This document shows positions 25,898-35,800 of a stretch of DNA of 64,000 bases, piece by piece. Location: NCBI GenBank assembly GCA_024235655.1, contig JACKLY010000001.1, positions 124,001 through 188,000 on the forward strand. The letters run 5' to 3'. The notes under the pieces are model-generated. The model searched no databases, was not told the DNA's origin, and saw only the letters and a program-made list of their open reading frames with translations. The DNA comes from Zoogloeaceae bacterium. GTDB lineage: Bacteria; Pseudomonadota; Gammaproteobacteria; Burkholderiales; Rhodocyclaceae. A program made the translations under genes and the position numbers. Positions within the stretch are counted from its first letter, which is position 1; every line of letters starts with the position of its first letter.

Positions 25898-26647
25898 TTA
25901 CAGGTAGGCGGTACGACCGCCATCAACGTTGATGACCTGACCGGTCACATAGCTTGCAGTCAGCAAATAAGCGACCGCACTGGCAATATCTTCCGGCGAG
26001 CCTTCGCGCTTGAGCAGGGTCTGCCGAACGATATCCACCCGTTCGTGGTCATCGAACTGCTCATCATCCGGCCACAGGATCGGGCCGGGTGCGACCGCAT
26101 TGACCCGCACCTCAGGCGCCAGTTCAACCGCCAGTGCACGTGTCAGTGTCAGCAGCGCGCCCTTGGCCGCGCTGTACAGCGGATAGCCGCGCAAGGGTCG
26201 CTCGGCATGCACATCGGTGATATTGACGATGACACCGCCACTGGCCTGCAAGGCCGGCGCTGCTGCCTGGCTCAGAAACAGCGGCGCCTTGAAATTGCTG
26301 CCGACCAGATCATCCCAGGCCGCTTCATCAATATCACCAATCGCCGTCGGGAAAAAACTGGAGGCGTTATTGATCAACCCGTCGAGCCGGCCGAATCGCG
26401 CCAGTACATTGGCAATCAGCGTCGGCGAAAGCGCCACATCAAGCAGGTCTGCCTGCAACGCCAACGCAGAGCCGGAACGCGTGGCATTGAATGCTTCGAC
26501 CAGCATCTCCGCCTCGGCTTGAGCGGCACGGTAGTGCAGTACCACCGTCGCGCCCTGCCGATGCAGATGACGGGCGATCATGCTGCCAACCCGTTTTGCC
26601 GCCCCGGTCACCAGAATGACCTTGCCCTTCAGGGGTGCCTGGTTCAT
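25898..26647 (-). CDS. Pteridine reductase-like short-chain dehydrogenase
   Basis: About 249 residues. NADPH-dependent SDR with the TGAAKRVG turn (TGxxxRxG), the variant typical of pteridine/dihydromonapterin reductases (FolM, PTR1) instead of TGxxxGxG. NNASSF, the catalytic Tyr-Lys in YSAAKGAL and the C-terminal VDGGRTAYL are present. It would reduce dihydropterins or folate. I choose the ATG at 26647 (MNQAPLKGK), eight bases after GAGG; ATGs at 26653 and 26677 are possible. It leads a two-gene unit with ttcA. Confidence 0.85.
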   Translation of the reverse strand: MNQAPLKGKVILVTGAAKRVGSMIARHLHRQGATVVLHYRAAQAEAEMLVEAFNATRSGSALALQADLLDVALSPTLIANVLARFGRLDGLINNASSFFPTAIGDIDEAAWDDLVGSNFKAPLFLSQAAAPALQASGGVIVNITDVHAERPLRGYPLYSAAKGALLTLTRALAVELAPEVRVNAVAPGPILWPDDEQFDDHERVDIVRQTLLKREGSPEDIASAVAYLLTASYVTGQVINVDGGRTAYL

Positions 26648-26764
26648 GGCCATGTCCTCGCTCTCCCGCGGCATCAAAGCCGCAAGTTTACCGGACTTGC
26701 CGGCCTTTCCACACCAATAACGGCAAAGAACATGCCGCCCGGCCCGGCAAGGCCATACTGTGTA

Positions 26765-27913
26765 TTATTTCTCGCTGAGCAGCGTGATGGTCATCGTCTG
26801 GTTGTGCAGCTTGCAGGAAACGCCGGGAGCAAAGGGGCTGATTTCGCCGTAGGAATAAAACCCGGTCAGGGTGGCACGGGTACCAAAAACGGCCGCGACG
26901 GCTTCAACCTCTTCATCCACCCGCTCCCCCATGACCAGCTTCCGCCCGACGCAACTGACCAGCACCGCAAGGCAATCCCCCCGGCCATGGTGCATGCCGG
27001 CAGCAGCCTCTGCGGCCGCTTCGGCACCACCGACCAGACCATCCGTATTCGCATGCATCAGCTTCAGGTAGCCATCCGGGTCAATTTCGCCGGCCAGTGT
27101 CAGGCTTCCGTCCGCCTCGGAAACGCCAAGGATGGTGCGAATCAGCCCGGTGGCATCGTGATTCCCGCTCAGCATCGCAAACGGGAAAAGCAGGCCCGTT
27201 GCCGGAAGTTCGCTCGCATAATCCCCCAGGTAGCGCTTATAAACATCCAATGCCGGTGCACCATCGAGCTCAAAGAGCACATTGCCTTCGCATCGGGTCA
27301 CCTTGCGCGCCGGACCGAACGTCTCCCAACCACCGAAAGAACCGTGGCAGAACTGAAGGTCATCGCCGAGCAGGCCGACCGCCATCACCCCATTGTCGGT
27401 AATGCCGTCGGAACCCAGCGTTCGGGTACGCTGGAAGGCGCCGCCGTCACCGGCCAGGCCGCCGGTCAATGGAATGCTTTCACCAATGACCGCGCTGATG
27501 CCGTCCACCAAAGCACTGCCGTTCACGGCTACGCCTGGGCCGAAAACCATCACCGCCTTCAGATCGGGGGATTTGAGCTGCTCCCCGATGCGCATGCCGG
27601 CAGCACGCGAATCCTCCATGCTGGCAAGGCTGCTTGCGGCACCAAGGACACGAACCCGTCCGCTATCAAACCGCAAGGCAGTGACGACACAGCTTGCATC
27701 ATCAACCCCGCGTTGACTGATTTCACCCGCAGTAGAACAGCCAAGCAGGACGGCGCCGGGAAACGCTGCACGCAGGTCATCGAAGAATCCGGGCGAATCA
27801 AAAAATGTCAGGCTGCCGAAAACCAGGACCCATTGCGGAGCGATCTCCTGTAGCGGCACCAATGCCGCTGGCAGCGCTGCAGCCTCCCGTATCACTACCT
27901 GCTCTATTTTCAT
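26765..27913 (-). CDS. FIST-domain sensory protein
   Basis: 382 residues with FIST-N (about 30-225) and FIST-C (about 230-365) domains. FIST proteins are soluble sensors thought to bind small ligands such as amino acids and are often found near PAS, GGDEF or chemotaxis genes. Recognisable parts are WVLVFGS, VLLGCSTAGEI, LTGGLAGDGG and, at the C-terminus, GFYSYGEISPFAPGVSCKLHNQTMTITLL. The ATG at 27913 follows AGGGG by six bases; the frame is open a further 14 codons. It stands alone. The ligand is unknown. Confidence 0.88.
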   Translation of the reverse strand: MKIEQVVIREAAALPAALVPLQEIAPQWVLVFGSLTFFDSPGFFDDLRAAFPGAVLLGCSTAGEISQRGVDDASCVVTALRFDSGRVRVLGAASSLASMEDSRAAGMRIGEQLKSPDLKAVMVFGPGVAVNGSALVDGISAVIGESIPLTGGLAGDGGAFQRTRTLGSDGITDNGVMAVGLLGDDLQFCHGSFGGWETFGPARKVTRCEGNVLFELDGAPALDVYKRYLGDYASELPATGLLFPFAMLSGNHDATGLIRTILGVSEADGSLTLAGEIDPDGYLKLMHANTDGLVGGAEAAAEAAAGMHHGRGDCLAVLVSCVGRKLVMGERVDEEVEAVAAVFGTRATLTGFYSYGEISPFAPGVSCKLHNQTMTITLLSEK

Positions 27914-28014
27914 GCGTTTCCCCTGGGCTACGAAAGTTGCGCACCGGCCGGACACGATCTGGCAAGTCGCGCTTCCTGACCAGTAAAATAGCGGTTTTCA
28001 AGCAGGCTGACCAG

Positions 28015-29172
28015 ATGCCCCTACCCACGCCCGACCCTGATGCATTGAAGCACAGCCAGTATTTGCAGGCACACATTGCCGATGACATCGGCCGGCGCGG
28101 CGGCTGGATTTCTTTTGCCCGCTACATGGAACTGGCATTGTACGCCCCTGGCCTTGGCTACTACTCTGGCGGCGCACACAAGTTTGGCGCTGCCGGCGAT
28201 TTCATTACCGCCCCGGAGTTGACCCCGCTCTTTGCGCAAACACTGGCCGCACAGGCTGCACAAATCATGGCGGCCAGCGCACCGCAAATACTCGAAGCCG
28301 GTGCCGGCTCGGGGCGATTGGCTGCCGATCTCCTGCAGGAACTGACATTGCGCGATGCCTTGCCGGAACGCTATCTCATCCTTGAATTATCGGGGGAACT
28401 GCGCGAACGGCAGCGCGCCACATTGTCAGCACATGTGCCGCATCTATTGCCGCGTGTCGAATGGCTGGAACAACTACCGGAACGCTTTGACGGGCTGGTA
28501 TTGGCTAACGAACTGCTGGACGCGATTCCGGCACATCTGGTGCGTTGGCGCGATGAAGGCATCTTCGAACGTGGCGTTGCGCTGGAAAGCAATCATTTTG
28601 ACTGGGTTGAGCGCCCGGCCGAGGGAGAGGTACTCAGCCGCGCCCAGTCACTGGCTGAAGAAGTCGTTCCCGGCGGCGGGTACGTTTCGGAAATCGGCCT
28701 GGCTGCTGCGTCCTGGGTCGCTTCATGGGGTGAAATTCTGGGTTGTGGTGCATTGCTGCTGGTCGATTACGGTTTTCCGCGTCGGGAGTTTTACCATCCC
28801 CAGCGCAGCGAAGGCACGCTGATGTGCCACTACCGTCACCATGCCCACCCCGACCCGTTTTACCTGCCGGGCCTGCAGGACATTACCGTTCACGTCGACT
28901 TCACGGCAGTCGCTGAAGCCGGCACCGAAGCCGGTCTCGACTTTCTCGGCTACACGACACAGGGGGCATTCCTTTTCAACTGCGGCTTGACCGAGGTGTT
29001 GTCACGTACGCCGGCCGACGATCCGCGCCGCTACCTGCCACTGTCCAATGCTGCGCAGAAACTGATCTCTCCCGCAGAAATGGGGGAATTATTCAAGGTC
29101 ATTGCGCTCGGCCGCGGCATCGACGAACCCCTGCTCGGTTTTCTCAGCGGGGAGCGCAGCGCGACGCTTTGA
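28015..29172 (+). CDS. SAM-dependent methyltransferase, MidA/NDUFAF7 family
   Basis: 385 residues. The family (COG1565) methylates an arginine of complex I in mitochondria; the bacterial role is less clear. ISFARYMELALYAPGLGYYS and GDFITAPELTPLFA are near-invariant in it; LEAGAGSGRLAADLL is the SAM-binding loop, and LVLANELLDAIP follows. The ATG at 28015 is chosen because the family begins right there; the frame is open back to 27805 but runs antisense over the FIST gene start. An NDUFA9-like gene lies 10 kb away, but no complex I genes are in the window. Confidence 0.88.
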   Translation: MPLPTPDPDALKHSQYLQAHIADDIGRRGGWISFARYMELALYAPGLGYYSGGAHKFGAAGDFITAPELTPLFAQTLAAQAAQIMAASAPQILEAGAGSGRLAADLLQELTLRDALPERYLILELSGELRERQRATLSAHVPHLLPRVEWLEQLPERFDGLVLANELLDAIPAHLVRWRDEGIFERGVALESNHFDWVERPAEGEVLSRAQSLAEEVVPGGGYVSEIGLAAASWVASWGEILGCGALLLVDYGFPRREFYHPQRSEGTLMCHYRHHAHPDPFYLPGLQDITVHVDFTAVAEAGTEAGLDFLGYTTQGAFLFNCGLTEVLSRTPADDPRRYLPLSNAAQKLISPAEMGELFKVIALGRGIDEPLLGFLSGERSATL

Positions 29173-29205
29173 CACACTGACCAATGCCAGCTGGGAAAAA
29201 ACCGG

Positions 29206-29224
29206 CTGAATTACTTCAGTTTTT
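29206..29224 (+). terminator. Small hairpin with T-run after the methyltransferase gene
   Basis: CTGAA at 29206-29210 pairs with TTCAG at 29215-29219 (G-T pairs may extend it), followed by TTTTT. The stem is short, so this is a weak terminator at best. Confidence 0.35.
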
Positions 29225-29266
29225 GCCGAAGCAGCCGTTAGCGAGTTATCCACTCAGGGAACAGTC

Positions 29267-29455
29267 ATGGAAATTTCCGCTACAGGTTCCGCAGAACTTG
29301 CCAATATCCAGCTTAGCGAGAACGTTGCCACGCTGGTACTGAAGAAAGTGCTGGATATCGAGGCTCAGAATGCCGCACAACTGCTGCAGGCGCTGCCGCA
29401 GCCGCAATACAACAATCCGGCCGGCATCGGCGGCTCGGTCGACACCTTCGTCTGA
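29267..29455 (+). CDS. YjfB-like small protein
   Basis: 62 residues: MEISATGSAELANIQLSENV, then LKKVLDIEAQNAAQLLQALPQP and a C-terminal NPAGIGGSVDTFV. The order (short variable start, helix with a central LKK-lD-qaq-a-qLLqaLP, then a Gly/Val tail) fits the YjfB family of putative motility proteins, which is seen beside flagellar genes elsewhere. Function unknown; no flagellar gene is in this window. AGGGA lies 7-11 bases before the ATG. Confidence 0.75.
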   Translation: MEISATGSAELANIQLSENVATLVLKKVLDIEAQNAAQLLQALPQPQYNNPAGIGGSVDTFV

Positions 29456-29494
29456 GCATGCAGTACGGGAGCAGGCGCTCCCGCCCCTGCCTTC

Positions 29495-30298
29495 TTACTT
29501 GAGAACCTCCGCCAGCCAGTCACGTATCGTTTCAGCCACGTGCTGCCAGTCCTTTTCCAGCATCACGCCGTGCCCCATCCCCCGGAAGATCCGGTCAGGC
29601 ACCCCATAGGTCTTGGCTGTCGATTGGACCAGAAAGGCCGGCATCAATACATCCTTCTCGGCACCCAGCACCATCAACGGCGGACGTTTCATGGCATTCA
29701 GATTGGGCAGGCTGAACATCGACATGTCCCAGATCGCGCGCTGCGACTCAGGCTGCATCAGGCGGTAATACCGACGTAGCATGTCATCGCTGACCTCTTG
29801 CGCAAAAAGTGCTTCGCGCAGGACATCCAGCGGCACATTGCCGCCACCAAGCAGCTTGTTGATTTCCAGCATCAGACCAGGTTTCTCGAAAATCATCGAG
29901 AACTGTGCCGCGACCAGCCCCTGAGGCGGTACCGAGCACATCAGCACGGCGGCCGGCACCTTGTGCCGTTCCAGATATTTCTGGACAACAAAGCCGCCCA
30001 TCGAGTGGCCAATCAGAACCGGGGCTGCGCCAAGATCGGCAATCACGTCGACCACGTCATCGACATAGTCATGCACGCTCAGCCAGTCGATGCGCTCATG
30101 ACCGTAACTGCCGCCATGGCCGCGCAAGGAAAGCGCATGGGCGCTATAGCCCTGGGCTGCAAACCAGGGCAGGAAATGCTCGTCCCAGACCCAGGCACCG
30201 GCAAACGCGCCATGGACAAACAGCAACGGTGTCTCACACCTCCTTTTCTTTGGCTCGCAAGATAGAACTTCGAGCTGATTGACTGTCCGCGTAATCAT
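29495..30298 (-). CDS. Alpha/beta hydrolase
   Basis: 267 residues. Standard alpha/beta-hydrolase pattern: LLFVHGAFAGAWVWD with the oxyanion-hole HG, a nucleophile elbow GHSMGG, an acid after the sixth strand (VLGAEKDVLM) and the catalytic His in FRGMGHGVMLE. The substrate cannot be read from the sequence; esterases and lipases of this type act on many esters. Its start overlaps the end of the GST gene by four bases (ATGA), which fixes the start at 30298 and implies one transcript. Confidence 0.85.
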   Translation of the reverse strand: MITRTVNQLEVLSCEPKKRRCETPLLFVHGAFAGAWVWDEHFLPWFAAQGYSAHALSLRGHGGSYGHERIDWLSVHDYVDDVVDVIADLGAAPVLIGHSMGGFVVQKYLERHKVPAAVLMCSVPPQGLVAAQFSMIFEKPGLMLEINKLLGGGNVPLDVLREALFAQEVSDDMLRRYYRLMQPESQRAIWDMSMFSLPNLNAMKRPPLMVLGAEKDVLMPAFLVQSTAKTYGVPDRIFRGMGHGVMLEKDWQHVAETIRDWLAEVLK

Positions 30299-30903
30299 GA
30301 TGAAGGCACTGCCATACCGCACTGAACCGCCGGTCTGCCGCCAACAGCATCGAACCAGCGGCGAACTGCCGGGAACTGCGCCAAATCGACGCCGTGCCAT
30401 TCGTGCCGTGCCACCCACGGATAAGTTGCCATATCGGCAATCGAATAATCTCCGGCCAGACACTCGCTGACTGTCAGTTGCTTGTCGAGCACACCGTACA
30501 GGCGCAGGGTTTCCTTGCTGTAACGTTCGATGGCGTAGGGTACCGGCTCCGGTGCATAACGCATGAAATGGTGCGCCTGCCCGAACATCGGGCCAACGCC
30601 TCCCATCTGGAACATCAGCCACTGCAAAACCTGATGGCGTGAATTGCCGGAAGACGGCAGGAAGCGGCCGGTTTTCTCGGCCAGATAGATCAGGATGGCG
30701 CCAGATTCGAACAAGGTCACCGGCCCCTCGTCATCGACGATGGCCGGGATCTTCGAATTCGGGTTGATGCTGACGAAAGCCGGGTCAAACTGCTCGCCCC
30801 GGGTAATGTCGATCTTCTGGACTGAATACGGCAAGTCGCACTCCTCCAGCATGATCGAGACCTTGCGGCCATTGGGTGTGCCCCAAGTATAGAGATTGAT
30901 CAT
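30295..30903 (-). CDS. Glutathione S-transferase family protein (YfcG/Nu-class-like)
   Basis: 202 residues: thioredoxin-like N-terminal domain (MINLYTWGTPNGRKVSIML, cis-Pro in NSKIPAIVD, ESGAILIYLAEK) and helical C-terminal domain (YSIADMATYPWVARH). The TPNGRKV start and MGGVGPMFGQAHHF are features of the YfcG/YghU-like group, which has disulfide-reductase activity with glutathione. It is the first gene of a pair with the hydrolase. The 194-base gap upstream holds its promoter and an inverted repeat. Confidence 0.88.
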   Translation of the reverse strand: MINLYTWGTPNGRKVSIMLEECDLPYSVQKIDITRGEQFDPAFVSINPNSKIPAIVDDEGPVTLFESGAILIYLAEKTGRFLPSSGNSRHQVLQWLMFQMGGVGPMFGQAHHFMRYAPEPVPYAIERYSKETLRLYGVLDKQLTVSECLAGDYSIADMATYPWVARHEWHGVDLAQFPAVRRWFDAVGGRPAVQCGMAVPSS

Positions 30904-30976
30904 GGCGCAATTGTCCTCGCTACCGACTCAATCCGGTATCGCTCGCTTGTTTTAGCAGGCATCCCAGTTCAACATA

Positions 30977-30992
30977 GTTGCAATGATGCAAC
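30977..30992. promoter_or_regulatory. Inverted repeat upstream of the GST gene
   Basis: GTTGCA-ATGA-TGCAAC, a perfect 6-base palindrome with a 4-base centre, lies 74 bases before the GST start and about 105 bases before tpsB. It has the size of a dimeric-repressor operator. No regulator gene is adjacent, so which gene it serves is open. Confidence 0.4.
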
Positions 30993-31097
30993 ACTTGCCA
31001 GGAAAACGCCGAACAGAACCTCATTGAGGTAAAAAATATACAGATAATTCAGTATGATAAATATTAAATTTAAAGTTATTTCTATAAGAAACCACTG

Positions 31098-32786
31098 ATG
31101 CACCCAGTGCTGCGGAAAATTCTGTACCCCGCTTTTCTCCTCCTCAACCTCGCGCTTGTCGACGTTGCTGCGGGAGAGACACTTTTCGAGCTGCGGCGCA
31201 TTGAAGTCAGCGGCAACACCCTGCTCAGCGAATATCAGGTACTGGAAACAACCACCCCGTTTCTTGGCAAGGACAAGGGGTTCCGGGATATTCAACAGGC
31301 GCTGGAAGCGCTCGAAAACGAGTATCGCAAAGCCGGTTACAACGCCGTTCAGGTCATTACACCGGAACAGGAACTGACCAGCGGCATCCTGCGCATGGAA
31401 GTCCGGGAAACCCCGATTGCCAAGGTCACCATCACCGGCAACCAGCACTTCAGCAACGAGAACATTCGCGCCTCACTCCCTTCGCTGCAGGAGGGAAAAA
31501 CACCAAACGCCCGTGAACTGTCGGAAAACATCCAGCTAGCCAACGAGAACCCGGCCAAGCAGATTGACCTTGTCCTGGCCGTTTCGAAAACGCAGCCGGA
31601 CAAACTGGATGCAACGATCAATGTCGAAGACGAGGCACCGTTACGTATTTTTGCCAATGCCGACAACACCGGTTCCGAAACAACCGGCGAACATCGCCTT
31701 GGTGTCGGCATCCGCCACGCCAATCTCTGGGGTCTCGATCACACCGCCACGCTGGCTTACACCACTTCACCGGACAAACCGGACCACACCAAGGTCGACA
31801 TCTACAGCCTGGGCTATCGCGTTCCCCTTTACCGCTTTGGTGACAGCATTGATCTGTTTTACGCCAAATCCAATATCGATACCCCTTCGGCCTCCTTCAC
31901 GCTCGGCGCATTTGAAAACCTGACCGGCAAAGGCGATGTCTACGGCATTCGCTGGAACCATTATTTCCAGCGACACGGAGAATGGTCGACCAAGCTGGTA
32001 ACCGGCTGGGACATCAAATCCATTGACACTACCTGCACCGGCCCCGGCGGGCAGAAAGATTACCTCAAGGGGCAATCGGCGGGCTGCACTCCCTACACGA
32101 CGCAACCCCTGGGCGCCACCTTCACAGGCACCTGGCAACGCCCCGGCATGGCCGCCGATTTCAATGCAGGAATCACCCACAATATTGCGACCGGACGACG
32201 CAATGCCTACAGCACGGTCGATGGGAAAACCGGGAACGACCATTACTCACTGGTTTCCGGCAACCGCAAGACCAGCGACAACTTCACCATCTTCAAGCTC
32301 GGTGGCAGCTATTCCGTATCGCTCCCGGACAACTGGATGGCGCGGCTTGCTGGGGGCTACCAATCCAGCTTCGGCCTGCCCCTGCCGCCATCCGAACAGC
32401 TCGGCCTGGTCGGCGCACAGGCCGTGCGTGGATTTCACGAACGCGTGGTTGCCAGTGATGCCGGCTACATGACCAATGTTGAACTTTACACACCGGATAT
32501 TGCACCGCTGCTCACCCTGCCCGGAAATCTGCGCCCTCTGTTTTTTGTTGATGCGGCACGGGGCTACAACTACCGCTCAAGCAAGGGTGGTAACCGTACC
32601 GGCACTGAACCCTCTGGCGTCATGAGTGCCGGCATTGGCTTGCGGTATAACTACAAAAAAGATTTTCAACTGCGTTTCGATGTCGCCAACGTCCTTGATG
32701 CCGGCCCGGCCGAGAGCCTGACCGACTCATCGAAAACCAGCGATGGCGACTGGCGCGGACACTTCAATATCATTGTCGGATTCTGA
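31098..32786 (+). CDS. Two-partner secretion outer-membrane transporter (TpsB, ShlB/FhaC family)
   Basis: 562 residues with a signal peptide (LYPAFLLLNLALVDVAAG). After it come two POTRA-like domains (about 30-105, LFELRRIEVSGNTLLSEYQV; and about 108-185, IAKVTITGNQHFSNENIR), then a 16-strand-type beta-barrel with the secretion-motif VRGFHE in the loop that enters the pore and a C-terminal Phe (IIVGF). TpsB moves one dedicated partner across the outer membrane without ATP; the partner is tpsA just downstream. The start has no strong ribosome binding site, and the leader is very AT-rich. Confidence 0.93.
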   Translation: MHPVLRKILYPAFLLLNLALVDVAAGETLFELRRIEVSGNTLLSEYQVLETTTPFLGKDKGFRDIQQALEALENEYRKAGYNAVQVITPEQELTSGILRMEVRETPIAKVTITGNQHFSNENIRASLPSLQEGKTPNARELSENIQLANENPAKQIDLVLAVSKTQPDKLDATINVEDEAPLRIFANADNTGSETTGEHRLGVGIRHANLWGLDHTATLAYTTSPDKPDHTKVDIYSLGYRVPLYRFGDSIDLFYAKSNIDTPSASFTLGAFENLTGKGDVYGIRWNHYFQRHGEWSTKLVTGWDIKSIDTTCTGPGGQKDYLKGQSAGCTPYTTQPLGATFTGTWQRPGMAADFNAGITHNIATGRRNAYSTVDGKTGNDHYSLVSGNRKTSDNFTIFKLGGSYSVSLPDNWMARLAGGYQSSFGLPLPPSEQLGLVGAQAVRGFHERVVASDAGYMTNVELYTPDIAPLLTLPGNLRPLFFVDAARGYNYRSSKGGNRTGTEPSGVMSAGIGLRYNYKKDFQLRFDVANVLDAGPAESLTDSSKTSDGDWRGHFNIIVGF

Positions 32787-32823
32787 ATGGCGTTGGCCGG
32801 GCAAACTTGCTGCCCACCGCCAT
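32787..32823 (+). other. Stem-loop between tpsB and tpsA
   Basis: ATGGCG (32787-32792) pairs with CGCCAT (32818-32823), with an inner GGGCA/TGCCC helix. It begins right after the tpsB stop and lacks a T-run, so it may adjust the tpsA:tpsB ratio by processing or partial termination. Confidence 0.4.
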
Positions 32824-32866
32824 GAGTTCTAAGCTAAAAGATTGACGAGCACCATTCGGGGGAATC

Positions 32867-35800
32867 ATGGCTCGCACCATACCCGGCCTCTGGCCTTTGA
32901 AACTGATCAGCGTGGCAATCGCCAGCTGTTTTACCCATGCGGCACTGGCCCTGCCCGTCGCCCCCACTGTGGTCAATGGCACCGCTAGCATTGCACAAAC
33001 CGGCAACACCCTGACTGTCACCAACAGCAACCAGGCCATCATCAACTGGAACTCGTTTTCGATCGGCAGCAACGAAAGCGTCCGTTTTATCCAGCCCTCC
33101 GTCTCCAGCAGCGTCCTTAACCGGGTATTGGCAGCCGACCCTTCTCTGCTTCTCGGTTCGCTCAGTTCGAATGGCAGGGTATTCCTGATCAATCCGGCCG
33201 GCATTACCGTCGGCGCCGGCGCTCGAATTGATGTTGCCGGCTTTGTCGCTTCCACACTGATGCTGTCGAACGAGGATTTCCTCGCCAACCGGCTCAATTT
33301 CGTTGCCACGCCGGGAGCAGAAAAGCTGGTGGTGGAAAAAGGCGCTGAAATCACTACCGCCAGCGGCGGGCAGGTCTATCTGATTGCACCGCAAGTGGAA
33401 AACAGCGGCCTGATCACCACCCCTCAGGGCGAAATCATCCTGGCTGCCGGCCAGAAAGTCGAACTGATTGACAGCGGCACGCCGGGGGTCAAGGTCGCGG
33501 TTGAAGCCAGCAATGAGCAGGCGCTGAACCTGGGCCAGCTGATGGCAGAATCCGGCCGCATTGGCATGGTGGGGGCAGTCGTCAGGCAGCAGGGCAGCAT
33601 CAGCACCAACAGCATCGTCAACGAAGGCGGCCGGATTTTTCTTAAGTCAGTACAAAACACCGAACTGTCGGCTGGCTCCATTACCCGTGCCGATGGTTCG
33701 CAAGGTGGTTTGATCCAGATCGACAGTGATGGTGCTACGCAACTCCAAGGCAAGGTGTCGGCAATCGGCTCGCTTGGCGAAGGTGGCCGCATCGAACTGC
33801 TCGGCGATTCGGTTCGTATTGATGCCACGGCGTCTGTCGACGCCTCAGGCAGCACAGGCGGCGGTCAGATTCTGGCTGGCGGAGACTATCAGGGGAAAAA
33901 TCCGGATATCCGCAATGCACAAAGCACGAGTTTCGCAGCAGGCGCAATCCTGCGTGCCGACGCGCTTGATGACGGTGATGGCGGGAGAATCATTGTCTGG
34001 GCCGATGACACGACGCGTTCTTCCGGCCTGTTGTCGGCACGCGGCGGCGAACATGGCGGAAATGGTGGCTTTATTGAAGTCTCCGGCAAGAATCTCCTGA
34101 GCTACAACAGCGTGGCCGACACCCGTGCCCCGCTTGGCCTGACCGGCACCCTCCTGCTTGACCCGACGTCGATCAACCTGATAGCCGGCGCCGGGGTCGA
34201 TAGTGGCGGAACGCTTTACGGCGACAACGTCAAAACCAACCTCGGTTCGTCCAACGTTATCCTGCAAACCAGCAGTGGCGGCACGGGCAATATCACCTTC
34301 ACGTCCGGCACCTATGACTTCTCCGGTGCAGCAGCAGCCAATTCCCTGACCTTGCTGGCCTACAGCGATGGCAGTACGAGCACAGGCAATATCAGCCTGC
34401 CGGCCGGCACGTCACTGACCATGAAGGCCGGTGCGCCACTGAAAATGGTTGCCGGCTGGAATGGCGTTTCAGTCAGCTCTCCTGCAGTGACGGGTGCTGC
34501 GACAGGGGGTGATATCTCAATTGTTGAATCCAGCATTGATGCACGTGGCGGCCTGACACTGCTGGCCAACGGCAACGTAACGATATCTGCCGGCACATCC
34601 GATGCGAGTGTTGGCAGCGCCTCCGGAAGTTCATCGATCAGCATTACCTCAGACACCTTCAACCTGACTGGCACTGCGGCTGGATTTGCCAAACTCGGCG
34701 CCCTGGATGGCACCTCCAATGCCACCATCAATATCACCTCCACCGGCCCCGGCGGTATCAATCTCGGAACCTACAGCAAAGTGCTGGCCGGCTCAGGCAG
34801 TGTGTCATTCACCGCCAATAATGCCGGAGGCGCCTCCCTGAGCCAGGGTGCAAACAGCCAGATCATTGCGCAAACGCTCAGTGCTGTCGGCAACAGAAGC
34901 ATTACCCTGGGCGGCCCGGACAACAACGTCCAGAATTTTTCCGGTAGCTCATCCCTGTCTTCCCTGAGTTTCACGAGTAGTGCAGCGACCACCCACGTCA
35001 CCTCCGCCAGTGGCACAACGGGTGTCACTCTGGCAACCACGACCGGTGGTAACAAGAACATCGCGCTCGGTTCGATCTCAACGACCAATGCAGCAGTTTC
35101 CATCACTGCCAGCGGCGCCATCCTTGATGACAATGCCAGTGGCACCACCAATATTTCCTCGGGAACAGGCAACATCACCCTCACCAGCCAGAACGGCACC
35201 AGCACTGCGGGCGCCATGGCGATCAGCACGGACGTGGCGACGACCGGCACGCTCACGGCAACCAGTGGCGGCGCCAACGGCAACATCATCATCCGGGATA
35301 CAGGTGCCAATCAGGTGGGCAGCGCAACCATCAACGCAAGCGCAGCCACCACTCAGGGAGCAGTCAACTACTATCGTTATGGCGACTTATCGCTGGCCTC
35401 CGGCCTCGCGATGTCTCAACGAAGCACCGATGCCGTGTCCATCGGCGCCAGTGGCAACATTACCGTGCCCGCTGGCGGTTATCTCGCCGGCGCAGGTTCC
35501 AGCAACGTCAAGATTTCTGCCGGCGGCAATCTGAATGTTTCGTCCGGCGACCTGACCCTGCGCGGCACAGCCAACGCGGTCAGTGTTGGGAACGCCCTGA
35601 CAGTAGCCTCCGGCCGATCGCTGCTCACCGACCCGGGAAATCCCTTGTCAGTCACCGCGGCCAGCATCCAGCTCAATGGCACCCTTGAAGGGAAATCCGA
35701 CCTCAGTGTCAAGACCAGTGGCAATGTTGACATACTGGCGGGCGGACTGCTGAAGAGCAGCACCGGCACCCTCAAATTCGAGGCCAATGCACTGAATGTT

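Noticed and set aside
25367..27853. Long open frame (828 codons) on the plus strand
   Set aside because: It lies antisense over ttcA, the pteridine-reductase-like gene and the FIST gene, all clear members of known families. Its translation is Arg/His/Gln-rich low-complexity, as usual for the opposite strand of GC-rich genes.
29206..29235. Sigma-28 promoter before the YjfB-like gene
   Set aside because: GCCGAAGC resembles half of the flagellar -10 box, but there is no matching TAAA/GTTT box at the right distance.
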